Shown one piece after another: positions 17,661 to 27,033 of a stretch of 64,000 nt of DNA. The stretch lies in NCBI RefSeq assembly GCF_004217615.1, contig NZ_SHLD01000001.1:2046001-2110000 (forward strand), written 5' to 3'. Made by a program: the position numbers and the translations under genes. The DNA comes from Micromonospora kangleipakensis (GTDB lineage: Bacteria; Actinomycetota; Actinomycetes; Mycobacteriales; Micromonosporaceae). Within the stretch, counting starts at the first letter, position 1. The number at the start of each line of letters is the position of its first letter. The notes beneath the pieces were generated by a model. It did no database searches. It saw nothing but the letters and a program-made list of their open reading frames with translations, and had not been told where the DNA came from.

Positions 17661-20600
17661 ATGACTGAGAGCCAAGACTGGGGAAATTTCGATCCGAGCC
17701 TCGAGCGGTGGCTCGACGACCACCGCCGGAGCGTCATGGGGGCGTACCTCGCCGACCCGCTCCTGGTCACGGAGCACGCCAACCAGGAGGACAGCTACCG
17801 GACCGGTGGGTACGCGCAGCGGCAGCTGTTGGAGCTGGTTCAGAACGCTGCGGATGCCCTGCATCGCAGCGGCGTACGGGGGCGCGTCGAGCTGCGCCTG
17901 ACGGGCGATGCGCTTTATTGCGCCAACGAAGGCGAGCCCTTCACGCAGGCCGGGCTCGAGGCCGTTTGTCACGCCTTCCTGAGCTCCAAGCGGGGCGAGG
18001 AGATCGGCCGGTTCGGCCTGGGTTTCAAGTCCGTCCTCGGCGTCTGCCAACGCCCGGCCGTCTTCAGCCGATCGATCTGCTTCGACTTCGATGCGGAGAG
18101 GTCGCGAACCGAGCTTCTCGCCATCGCGCCGCTCGCCCGGCGGTTCCCTGTGCTACGCCTTCCGTCGCTCCTTGACGCCGAGCACGAGATGAAGACGGAC
18201 GAGACTCTGCGGGACCTCGCCTCCTGGGCACAGACAGTGATCCGCCTCCCGCTGTCGAGCGACCGCCCTCGCCTCGAGCAGGAGATGCGCGACTTTCCAC
18301 GCGAGTTTCTGCTCTTCGTGCCCAATGTGTCAGTCCTGCACCTGGTGATCGAGGGAGATGTCGACTCGCGGTTCGAAGTCGAGCACAGATGTGTGGAACT
18401 GCCATCCGGTGACCTGCGTCTTGAAGGCGAGGCCGGTCAGCAAGCCGACTGGCGGGTGTGGCACCGCACCCACCGTCCATCGGAGCAGGCGTTGGCTGAG
18501 GTCGGCGAGGCCGTGCGGCGCGAGGAGGTCCCTGTCTCGTACGCCGTTCCGTTGGCGGACGCGCAGCAACTGGGACGCTTTTGGGCCTACTTCCCACTGG
18601 CGGACGAAACTTCAGCCCGCGGCATCCTCAACGCGCCGTGGCGGGTCAACGACGACCGCACAAACCTGCTCACCGGAGTCTTCAACAACGAGCTGTTCGA
18701 GGTCGCCGCAGAGATGATCGTCGCCGGAGTAATCACTCTGACGACATCCGAGGACCCGGCCGGACACTTCGACTACCTCCCTGCACGAGGGCGGGAGGCC
18801 CACAATCACGCCGACCGTTACCTGACCGAGCGAGTACCGCGCATAGCCGCCCGAACGCGGTGTGTTCCGGACGCCGACGGGCTGCTACAACTGCCGAGAA
18901 CCCTGCGTGTGCCGCACTTCGATCTGCGTCTGGAGCTCGCTACACATCGCACCTGGCAGGAGGCTCCGGGCCGACCGGCGCAGGTGCCGCATTGGTCCTG
19001 CTACCAGACGGCGACCCGCCGCGCACGCCTGCGCTCGCTCGTACGAACGGAGGACGTGAAGGCTTCCGACTCGGAGATCGGCGCAGCGCAATGGCTTGAG
19101 ATGGTGGTGCAGGACGGCGCGGACGAGCAGTGTAGGTCCGCACTCCAGATTCTGGCGACCGTCAGGGACGACATGACCCGCGGAGACATGCAAGCTGCGC
19201 GCGTCCTGCCGGATACCGCAGGTCACCTACGGCGACTCAACGAGACGGGCGAGGTGTTCCTGCGAGGCCATGTTCTGAGTTCCACCGCCGGCCTCAGCCT
19301 GGTCCGCGGGTCGTTCTTGAACGGCCGGGGCGTAGAGGACGCCTTGCGCAACCTCGGGTTCCGCGACGTCGACCCGGCGCTGGAGCTGAGAAAACTCCTT
19401 AAAAAAGCAGGGCGGGAATGGGGCGACCACGAATGGACCGCGTTCTGGAAGCTGGTTGACGAGGTTGCGGCGAGCGAGGGGCAGAGCCTGGTCGAGGAGC
19501 ACGTCGCCGTCGGCGGTCGCCTCTGTGTCCGTTGCTTGGATAAGTCGTGGCGCACGGTGGGAAACGTGGTCGTGGCGGGCGTCGTCGAGCCCCGTAGCGC
19601 TTCGCTCACGCTTGACACCCAGTTCCACGAACTGCACACATCCCTTCTCCGGTCGGTAGGCGTGGATGCTCAGCCAACCGTTACTCGTGCGGCTCTGCAA
19701 GACCCGACGTACATGGAGTACTTGCGCGTCGTTCGAGAGCTGCATTTGCGTGACTTGCCGCCTCTGGGACGTCCTGACCCAGGGCTGCTTCACTTCGACG
19801 ATGAGGCGGTCGGCCCGCTTCACCTGCTTCGACGCTTCGCGGATACGGACGATCCGGCGTCCCAGCAGGCATGGACGCGTGAGCTGCTGAAGGCAGACGC
19901 GCCGGAGCGTGCACGGTTGAGGCACCGTAACCACCGCCTCTTCCCGAATGTTCGAGAGGTACTGGCGCCTCATCTCTGGGCTGCGCGAATGTACGGTCTG
20001 TTCGCTACGGGCTGGGGACCTCGGCGGGCGGAGGAGACCCTCGGTAGAGGGCTCGCCGAGTACTCGTCTCTGCTTCCCATCGCACAGTGGGAGTCGACGG
20101 AAAAGCTTTCGCTGCCCAAGGCGCTCGCTGATGTGCCGGCCGTTGTCTGGCGCGAGTTCCTCACCCGCGTACCCGTCCAGCCTGACCCATGGCGTCTCGG
20201 TCGGTTGCTGACCGAGGCCGCGCGCTGCCTTGTCGGGGAAACGCCCTTGCAGGTACCTGCGCTAGCTGAAGCGTCAGGGGTGTTGGTGGCACCGGATGAA
20301 GTCCTCCTTGCCCGTACGGAGGAGGAACTTCGAGCTGTGTCGGGGCGTCGCCTGCCCTACGTCGCCGTAGCTGAAGAAGAGGCTGCCAACCTGCTCGCCG
20401 ACAAGTGGGGTTGTCGGGACGCTTCGACGCAGCTTCGGGTCGAGATCGTTCCGGAAACGCCGGGCGAACCCGTGATCCTCCTCGACCGGTTCAGGGCTTT
20501 GCGTGCCCTCACCGACGGGCGCCTGGACGGGCTCGAACTCGTTGAGTGTCAAGGACTGGCTAGGGAGATTACCGCTACTGATGGCATCGATCGGGAACCG

Positions 20601-22316
20601 GTCGACCTCGCGCAAGACGGAAAAACTGTGTACTACCTGGCAAGCTTCGATGACGAAGAGCTTCTGGAGCGGCTCGCGGAGGAGTTCGGCCTACAACTCT
20701 CGACCGCGAGCATCGACCGCATCGTCAACGACGCGCAGGACGAGCAGATCAAGTCCCGCATGGCGGCATGCCGCGTCGAGCGCGATCACGCCAAGAAGCT
20801 CTTGACGCTTGTCGGCCCGCGCACCCTCGAGTCGAAGCTTCCCGCCGGTCTGCTCCTAGCCGTCCGGCGCCTCGGAGACGACGGAGGGGATTACCAACTG
20901 GCGGAGCTCCTGCTTCACGTTCACGGGTATGACGTCCTGCGGGAGCTCCGCCACGAACTGCAGGAAGCCGGGTTCGAAGTTCCCACGCAATGGGCGGGAT
21001 CCGCTCCGGCGGTCAGCTTCGTCAGGCAGCTTGGCTTTCCCGCTGAGTACGCTGGCGAGCGTGGGCAGCAGCTTGAGGCCGACGTCAGCGTCCCCGGGCC
21101 GCCCGATCTAAAGCCGTTGCACTCCTACCAGGAAAAACTTGCAACAGATATTCGGGAGCTGATCAAGCGCCCGGAGCGCGCTCTGCTGTTCCTGCCGACG
21201 GGCGCCGGGAAGACACGGGTTACCGTGCAGGCACTGGTGCACGCGTTCGTCGAGGATGGCCTGACGGGACCGCTGCTGTGGATCGCGCAGAGCGAGGAGC
21301 TCTGCGAGCAGGCCGTCCAGACCTGGAGCGAGGTCTGGAGGCAATTCGGCGACCCCCGCAGGCCGCTTCGGCTTTGCCGTCTGTGGGGCCGAAACGAGGT
21401 CGCGTCCAGTGACGACGAGGTGATGGTGGTGGTCGCGACCGACGCCAAGCTCGACGTTTGCCGGGAAAAGGACGACTACGACTGGTTGAGCGATCCGTCG
21501 ATGGTAGTCATCGACGAGGCCCACGAGGCAACCTCGAAGGACTACACGGCCACCTTGAGATGGCTGGGCCTGGACTCCCGCAAGACATCTCGTCCGCTCC
21601 TCGGTCTTACCGCGACCCCCTTCAAGGGGACCGGCGAGGAAGCGAACAGGCGGCTCGCAGCGCGCTTCAACAACCGTCTGATGGACGCTTTGGGAGACGA
21701 CCCGTACGGACTCCTGCAAGCTCAAGGCGTCCTCTCGCGAGTCGAGCACCGTGTCCTTGACGGTGCGAACGTGGAGCTCGAGGCGCACGAGAGGGAGTAC
21801 GCCCGCAAAACCCGGTTGCTGCCGCAGGGTGCGTTGGATCGCTTGGGCAGGGACGAGGCCCGCACAGACCGGTTGCTGGAAGACATCGCCTCGTTGCCCG
21901 GCGACTGGCCGGTCCTCGTGTTCACCTCGTCCGTGCTGTCGGCACAGGTACTCGCCGCACTGCTCCGCGTGCGCGGTGTTGCCGCGGCAGCCGTCAGTGG
22001 GGCGACCCGAATTCAGGCGCGACGCCGCAGCATCGAGGCCTTCCGCGCTGGTGATATCAAAGTCCTGACCAACTGCAACGTGCTCACCCAGGGCTTCGAC
22101 GCGCCCGGCGTGCGAGCCCTATACATCGCCCGACCCACCTTCAGCCCGAACGCCTACCTTCAGATGGTCGGCCGCGGCTTGCGGGGCCCTGCAAACGGCG
22201 GCAAAGAGGAATGCTTGATCGTCAACGTCGAAGACACCTTCGGCCAGTTCGGTGAACGCCTGGCCTACCAGAAGTTCGACTACCTCTGGAAGCGGCAAGG
22301 GGGCCGGCTCAGGTGA
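17661..22316 (+). CDS. GHKL (sacsin/Hsp90-like) ATPase fused to SF2 helicase
   Basis: A 1551-aa protein with two NTPase modules. N-terminus: an Hsp90/sacsin-type GHKL fold with N-box RQLLELVQNAADALHRSG (residues 54-71), the D-x-G region as ALYCANEGEPF (85-95) and G-box IGRFGLGFKSVLGV (115-128). Residues about 200-1130 are a long region of unknown structure. C-terminus: an SF2 helicase with motif I LFLPTGAGKTRV (about 1176-1187), DEAH box VVIDEAHEATS (about 1281-1291), motif III GLTATPFKGTG (about 1312) and motif VI LQMVGRGLRG (about 1500). It is expected to couple ATP-driven clamping with DNA translocation. It opens a six-gene operon and overlaps the next gene by 4 bases. This fusion is not part of canonical DISARM. 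Confidence 0.88.
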   Translation: MTESQDWGNFDPSLERWLDDHRRSVMGAYLADPLLVTEHANQEDSYRTGGYAQRQLLELVQNAADALHRSGVRGRVELRLTGDALYCANEGEPFTQAGLEAVCHAFLSSKRGEEIGRFGLGFKSVLGVCQRPAVFSRSICFDFDAERSRTELLAIAPLARRFPVLRLPSLLDAEHEMKTDETLRDLASWAQTVIRLPLSSDRPRLEQEMRDFPREFLLFVPNVSVLHLVIEGDVDSRFEVEHRCVELPSGDLRLEGEAGQQADWRVWHRTHRPSEQALAEVGEAVRREEVPVSYAVPLADAQQLGRFWAYFPLADETSARGILNAPWRVNDDRTNLLTGVFNNELFEVAAEMIVAGVITLTTSEDPAGHFDYLPARGREAHNHADRYLTERVPRIAARTRCVPDADGLLQLPRTLRVPHFDLRLELATHRTWQEAPGRPAQVPHWSCYQTATRRARLRSLVRTEDVKASDSEIGAAQWLEMVVQDGADEQCRSALQILATVRDDMTRGDMQAARVLPDTAGHLRRLNETGEVFLRGHVLSSTAGLSLVRGSFLNGRGVEDALRNLGFRDVDPALELRKLLKKAGREWGDHEWTAFWKLVDEVAASEGQSLVEEHVAVGGRLCVRCLDKSWRTVGNVVVAGVVEPRSASLTLDTQFHELHTSLLRSVGVDAQPTVTRAALQDPTYMEYLRVVRELHLRDLPPLGRPDPGLLHFDDEAVGPLHLLRRFADTDDPASQQAWTRELLKADAPERARLRHRNHRLFPNVREVLAPHLWAARMYGLFATGWGPRRAEETLGRGLAEYSSLLPIAQWESTEKLSLPKALADVPAVVWREFLTRVPVQPDPWRLGRLLTEAARCLVGETPLQVPALAEASGVLVAPDEVLLARTEEELRAVSGRRLPYVAVAEEEAANLLADKWGCRDASTQLRVEIVPETPGEPVILLDRFRALRALTDGRLDGLELVECQGLAREITATDGIDREPVDLAQDGKTVYYLASFDDEELLERLAEEFGLQLSTASIDRIVNDAQDEQIKSRMAACRVERDHAKKLLTLVGPRTLESKLPAGLLLAVRRLGDDGGDYQLAELLLHVHGYDVLRELRHELQEAGFEVPTQWAGSAPAVSFVRQLGFPAEYAGERGQQLEADVSVPGPPDLKPLHSYQEKLATDIRELIKRPERALLFLPTGAGKTRVTVQALVHAFVEDGLTGPLLWIAQSEELCEQAVQTWSEVWRQFGDPRRPLRLCRLWGRNEVASSDDEVMVVVATDAKLDVCREKDDYDWLSDPSMVVIDEAHEATSKDYTATLRWLGLDSRKTSRPLLGLTATPFKGTGEEANRRLAARFNNRLMDALGDDPYGLLQAQGVLSRVEHRVLDGANVELEAHEREYARKTRLLPQGALDRLGRDEARTDRLLEDIASLPGDWPVLVFTSSVLSAQVLAALLRVRGVAAAAVSGATRIQARRRSIEAFRAGDIKVLTNCNVLTQGFDAPGVRALYIARPTFSPNAYLQMVGRGLRGPANGGKEECLIVNVEDTFGQFGERLAYQKFDYLWKRQGGRLR

Positions 22317-23896
22317 GACTGATTCCCGACCTCGGCCGGCTTGGCAGCGTCGGAAGTACCGCCGAGCTTCGCGTTGCAAAGCTGCTCGCACAGGCCGAGC
22401 TGCCGGAGCCAGCGACGTGCCTGTACTCCGTGCATCTGCCTGCGCATGAATACAAGCGGATGTCGGAGGTGGACTTTCTGGCCGTGTGGGACGACACGGT
22501 CCTGGTGATCGAGGTCAAGGGCGGCCGGCTGGGGCGATACGGCGGGACGTGGACCGTGACGGATCGCTACGGCGAGATAACGGAGAAACGCGAAGGGCCG
22601 TTTGGGCAAGCACGTTCGGCGATGTTCGCGCTCGAAGCACGGTTGCAAGAGCGGATCCCCGCCTTGGACGTCGCGTTCGGGTACCTGGTCGTCACACCGG
22701 ATCAGGAACTTGGGGACGATCTCGAGTGGGAGCCTCAGCAGCACGTGGATTTCCGGTCGATGACCGTCTCGGGCATCGAGAAGGCTCTCGAGGAAGCGCG
22801 CCGCTTCTGGAAGTCGCGGACCGGTAGGCCGGTCCGCGGGGGAGCGTACCGGGAACTGCTGAGAATGCTGCGGCCCGACTTCGACCGTGTCCCGACTCTC
22901 GGAAGCAGCATGGTCAACCTCGAGAGCGAGTACGTCCGGCTGGCCGATCGGCAGTACGACCTATTGTTGGGCGCCGAGCGCAATCCGCGGGTATTGTGCA
23001 TCGGCGGGGCGGGCTCGGGCAAGACTTTGCTCGCGGTCGAGACGGCCCGGCGTGCGGCGCGGCAGGGCCATCGCGTGATGCTTACCTGCCGCTCCGAACC
23101 ACTCGCGCGGATGCTCAGGGAACAGCTTCGCGACACGGACGTCGTCTGCGTTCCTTTCAACAGCGCACTCGGCAGCGGCACCGTCGATGTGCTCGTCGTC
23201 GACGAGGCGCAGGACATCCTGAACGTCGAGTCTCTGCTGGAGCTGGATGAACTGGTCGTCGGCGGCTGGTCCGGCGGACGATGGCGCGTGTTCTGCGACC
23301 CGAACAACCAGGCGAACGTGGACGGGGCGTTCGACCGCGGCTGCTTCGACGAGCTGGCAGCGCTCTCGTCGGTCGTCGACCTGCCGTTCAACTGCCGGAA
23401 CACCGCGACCGTCGTTCACCAGACGCAGATGGTTACGGCCGCCGACCTGGGGGTCGCCCGGGCGGGCGAGGGCCCGCCCGTGGAGTACAAGCGGTGTTCG
23501 GACAAGAGTGCCGTTGCAGCTGTGCTCGACGCACAGCTCAAGCGCCTGCGGAAGGACGAGGTCGACCTGGCTGAGGTCGTCGTCGTGACCATGTGTGACA
23601 AGGTCTCCGACAGTGCGGCGACGGCTACGAAGGCATACCGGACCGGGCGACTCGTCGCGGCGGCGGGAGGCTCCGGGCCGGCCGCAAACGCCGCGCGTCT
23701 GGTCACCGCTGCCGAGATCAAGGGGCTGGAAGCCGCTCATGTTTGCGTCGTCGACGTGGACGACGTCTACGAGCCCGTGTCCAGGGCACGGCTGTACGTC
23801 GCGATGACCCGACCACGAATCAGCCTCTGGCTCGCGCTGGCGGATCAAGCTTGGCGACAGATTGCACAGGGCCCGACCGCTGGAGGAGCAAACTGA
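22313..23896 (+). CDS. NERD-domain nuclease/SF1 helicase
   Basis: A 527-aa protein. The N-terminal NERD domain (residues about 12-130), a PD-(D/E)XK-like nuclease fold, has SEVDFLAVWDDTVLVIEVKG with the expected D and E-x-K residues. A UvrD-like SF1 ATPase follows: Walker A CIGGAGSGKTLLAVETA (about 228), Walker B VLVVDEAQDIL (about 295), motif NCRNTATVVHQ (about 362) and a C-terminal ARLYVAMTRPRISLWLALAD. The ATPase is compact compared with full UvrD. It starts at GTG 22313, overlapping the upstream stop (GTGA), so it is translated with the GHKL-helicase. It may supply the nuclease activity of the operon, since no other obvious nuclease is encoded in it. Confidence 0.88.
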   Translation: MRLIPDLGRLGSVGSTAELRVAKLLAQAELPEPATCLYSVHLPAHEYKRMSEVDFLAVWDDTVLVIEVKGGRLGRYGGTWTVTDRYGEITEKREGPFGQARSAMFALEARLQERIPALDVAFGYLVVTPDQELGDDLEWEPQQHVDFRSMTVSGIEKALEEARRFWKSRTGRPVRGGAYRELLRMLRPDFDRVPTLGSSMVNLESEYVRLADRQYDLLLGAERNPRVLCIGGAGSGKTLLAVETARRAARQGHRVMLTCRSEPLARMLREQLRDTDVVCVPFNSALGSGTVDVLVVDEAQDILNVESLLELDELVVGGWSGGRWRVFCDPNNQANVDGAFDRGCFDELAALSSVVDLPFNCRNTATVVHQTQMVTAADLGVARAGEGPPVEYKRCSDKSAVAAVLDAQLKRLRKDEVDLAEVVVVTMCDKVSDSAATATKAYRTGRLVAAAGGSGPAANAARLVTAAEIKGLEAAHVCVVDVDDVYEPVSRARLYVAMTRPRISLWLALADQAWRQIAQGPTAGGAN

Positions 23897-26800
23897 TGCA
23901 TGCGTACGACCCCGTTGCAGTCCGGGACGACCTGGTGCAGTACCTCCGAGAGCAGTACCTCGGGCCGGCGAGCGGTGGGGAGGAAGTCGTTCAAGGGCGG
24001 CCGGACAGGATCTACCTCGTCGGTACCCTTTACCCCCGTGGTCGGTCGGCCGAGCGACTCGACGGCAGTGTCTTGGGCGACGTGTCACACGACGAGGAGC
24101 TGGACGAGCCCGTCGAGCTCGCCAACGCCTGGCACCCCGCCTCCGCGGCCATCTCGTTTCTCCACGACGCTGTCACTCTGCGATGCACCGTCACAGCAGC
24201 GGTCTACGAGCCGGAAGCCTCCGACGGTGGCGACGGTGGCAGGGATCGCTGGCGGCGACGAAGGTTGGTGCAGGAACCGGTCGAGTTCTCGGCCGACACC
24301 GGTGCTCCGGTCAAGAGACAGAACGTCTTGGAAGACCGTGCCCGGCTCGTGTCGGTGTGGAGGCCCGTCGGCGAACGGTGGCTCGTGACCGTGGCGTTGG
24401 AGAACCTCGCGGAACATGACGAGGCGGACTCCCCGCCGCCTACCGAGCAGTGCCTTTTCCAGGTCGACGTGCGGTGCGAGGCCGTGGGAGGCAGCATCTT
24501 GCCCTATCCGAGCAGCCAGGAGCTCAGCGCCGACGAGGAAGACGAGGAACTCCGCCTGCTCTATCGCGAGCGCCGCGCGTACGGCGTGGGCCACGGATGC
24601 TCGGTGACCTGGGAGTCCGGGCCAGACGGCACCGTCACCGTCGTGTCGACGGACATGCTTCCAGCGAGCATCGTTCCCGCGGTCAGGGCGAAGGGGCTCA
24701 GCCTCCCGATCCTCAATCTCGCCCGTCTGGCCGACGAGACCTTGCCGGTCGAACGCCTGTGCGCCGAACTGAGCGAATTTGTCCTCGCCTACGAGGAGTG
24801 GATCGGCAAACGGGAAACGGAGGCGAAGGGGCTCGAGGAGCGATACCAGCCGGCCGCCGAGCGCTTGTTGGAACGGATGCGGCGCGCTGCCCACCGCATG
24901 AGGGAGGGCATCCAGCTGCTGGGCGACGACAAAGACCAACGTCCATTGCTTGCCTTCAGGCTCGCGAACGCCGCCATGCGCGAGCAGATCCTGCAGAGCA
25001 GCCACGTGAGGAAGTCGCCCGGCAGTCGTGGCGCTCCGCTGCCGGCGCGGCAGCTGCCCGCCGCGGAACCTGCCTGGCACCCGTTCCAACTCGGGTTCCA
25101 GCTGCTGTCTCTTGCTTCCACGGCCCTCGACACGCACGACGACCGGGAAACCGTCGACTTGATCTGGTTCCCTACGGGTGGCGGCAAGACGGAGGCTTAC
25201 CTCGGCCTCGCTGCATTCGAGATGATCCGGCGCCGTCTGTATCGGGGGATCCACGGCGGGGGCACCGCCGTCCTAACCCGGTACACCCTGCGGCTGCTGA
25301 CCGCCCAGCAGTTCCAACGCGCTGCGACGCTGATCTGCGCCTTGGAGCAGCTGCGGGAGACGAGGCCGGAACTTCGGAACACACCGCCCTTCAGCATCGG
25401 CCTCTGGGTGGGCGGCGAGACCACGCCCAACAGCTTCCAGGACGCCCACCAGCTCACGACTGAGCTGAGAAAGGCTCAGGAACCGGAAAGCCCCTTCCAG
25501 ATCCAGTCCTGTCCGTGGTGCGGCACCCCGCTCCTGCCGAGCACTAAACAGCAGGACTCGGGTGCGTACGGCGTTCGAACGACCAAGCACAGCTTCGAGC
25601 TGTTCTGCCCTCACGCCGAATGCCCTTTCCATTCTCTGTTGCCTGTGTGCGTCGTCGACGAGCAGATGTTCCAGGATCCTCCGACGCTGCTCGTCGCGAC
25701 GGTGGACAAGCTGGCACGGCTCCCCTGGGTGACGGACGCTGGATCGCTGTTCGGTCTCGGTAACGTGCCCTACGACCCGCCCAGCCTGGTGATTCAAGAC
25801 GAGTTGCACCTGCTGTCCGGCCCGCTGGGCACGACGGTGGCGCTCTACGAAGCCGCCGTTCAGAACTTGATCGGATGGCAAGGTTCACGCCCCAAGGTCG
25901 TGGCATCCACCGCAACGATTCGGGCGGCAGATCATCAGGTGCGTGGGCTCTTCGGCTCGAAGGTTGCTCTTTTCCCGCCTAGCGGCCTCACCGCCGACAA
26001 CAGCTTCTTCGCCGAGACGGATCACGACGCCCCGGGCAGGCTCTACCTGGGTCTCATGCCGCAGGCTCACACACAGGCCTTCGCGACCGTTCTCACCTGC
26101 GTCGCGTTGCTGCAGGCACCGCGCTATCTCGGTCTGGAGGGTGACGCGCTTGACGCGTACTGGACCGTCGTGGCTTATCACAACAGCCTGCGCGAGCTCG
26201 GCCGTACCGTGACCATCGCCCGGGACGACGTCGAGAGCATGCTTCGTGCCCGGGACAACAGAGACCGCCCGTCGCGTAGCCTGCGACGGGACGGGGTCGT
26301 CGAGCTCACGAGCAACGTGTCGGCCAACCAGTTGCCTAAGCTTCTGGCGCGGCTGGAGCGGCCGGTCCAGCACCCCGAGGCGATCGACCTCGTCGCGACG
26401 ACCAACATGCTGTCGGTCGGTATCGACATCAGCCGGCTGGGGCTGATGCTGATGAACGGGCAACCCAAGACCACGTCCGAGTACATCCAGGCGACCAGCC
26501 GCGTGGGGCGGGCGAACGTGCCCGGACTCGTCGTGACGTTGCTTAGAGCAAGTAAGCCTCGCGATCGCTCTCACTACGAGGCGTTTCGCGCGTACCACCA
26601 GGCGCTCTACCGTTATGTGGAGCCGACGAGCGTAACGCCCTGGTCGCTGGCCTCGCGCCGCAGGTCGCTTCCGGCTGCGCTTGTTCTCCTTGTCAGGCAT
26701 GGCGCGGGCTTGCGCGCCAACGATGAAGCCGGTGACTTCCGGGCCGGCGATCCTCTGGTGAGGGCGGCCGTCGAGAAGCTCTGCGCCATTGCCCGCAAGG

Positions 26801-27033
26801 CCGACCCTGACGAAGCGCAACAGGTCGAAACTGACTTGCGGCAGCTCGTCGACGACTGGGAACACCGTAGCCGGCGGGCCGAGGAATTGGGCGAGCGGCT
26901 GAGGTACGACTCGAAGAACGGCCCGGCACTGCTCAAGGACTTCGGGGAGCAGCGCGATGGATGGGCCCTGATGCACTCGATGCGATCGGTCGACCGGCAG
27001 GTCCGCGTGGTGGCCGTGGGGGAGTCGCTGTGA
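23896..27033 (+). CDS. drmA: DISARM helicase-like protein DrmA
   Basis: A 1045-aa protein with the diagnostic features of DrmA: N-terminal DLVQYLREQYLGPASG and DRIYLVGTLYPRG; Walker A IWFPTGGGKTEAYLGLAA (about residue 424); an inserted zinc-binding segment CPWCGTPLL and FCPHAECPFHSL (about 537-580); DELH box VIQDELHLLSGPLGTTV (about 631); and helicase C-terminal motifs MLSVGIDISRLGLMLMNGQP (about 837) and YIQATSRVGRANVPGL. In characterised DISARM, DrmA works with DrmB as the core complex that senses and blocks incoming phage DNA. ATG 23896 is chosen (GGAGGAG upstream; TGATG junction with the previous gene). It overlaps drmB by 4 bases. Confidence 0.93.
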   Translation: MHAYDPVAVRDDLVQYLREQYLGPASGGEEVVQGRPDRIYLVGTLYPRGRSAERLDGSVLGDVSHDEELDEPVELANAWHPASAAISFLHDAVTLRCTVTAAVYEPEASDGGDGGRDRWRRRRLVQEPVEFSADTGAPVKRQNVLEDRARLVSVWRPVGERWLVTVALENLAEHDEADSPPPTEQCLFQVDVRCEAVGGSILPYPSSQELSADEEDEELRLLYRERRAYGVGHGCSVTWESGPDGTVTVVSTDMLPASIVPAVRAKGLSLPILNLARLADETLPVERLCAELSEFVLAYEEWIGKRETEAKGLEERYQPAAERLLERMRRAAHRMREGIQLLGDDKDQRPLLAFRLANAAMREQILQSSHVRKSPGSRGAPLPARQLPAAEPAWHPFQLGFQLLSLASTALDTHDDRETVDLIWFPTGGGKTEAYLGLAAFEMIRRRLYRGIHGGGTAVLTRYTLRLLTAQQFQRAATLICALEQLRETRPELRNTPPFSIGLWVGGETTPNSFQDAHQLTTELRKAQEPESPFQIQSCPWCGTPLLPSTKQQDSGAYGVRTTKHSFELFCPHAECPFHSLLPVCVVDEQMFQDPPTLLVATVDKLARLPWVTDAGSLFGLGNVPYDPPSLVIQDELHLLSGPLGTTVALYEAAVQNLIGWQGSRPKVVASTATIRAADHQVRGLFGSKVALFPPSGLTADNSFFAETDHDAPGRLYLGLMPQAHTQAFATVLTCVALLQAPRYLGLEGDALDAYWTVVAYHNSLRELGRTVTIARDDVESMLRARDNRDRPSRSLRRDGVVELTSNVSANQLPKLLARLERPVQHPEAIDLVATTNMLSVGIDISRLGLMLMNGQPKTTSEYIQATSRVGRANVPGLVVTLLRASKPRDRSHYEAFRAYHQALYRYVEPTSVTPWSLASRRRSLPAALVLLVRHGAGLRANDEAGDFRAGDPLVRAAVEKLCAIARKADPDEAQQVETDLRQLVDDWEHRSRRAEELGERLRYDSKNGPALLKDFGEQRDGWALMHSMRSVDRQVRVVAVGESL

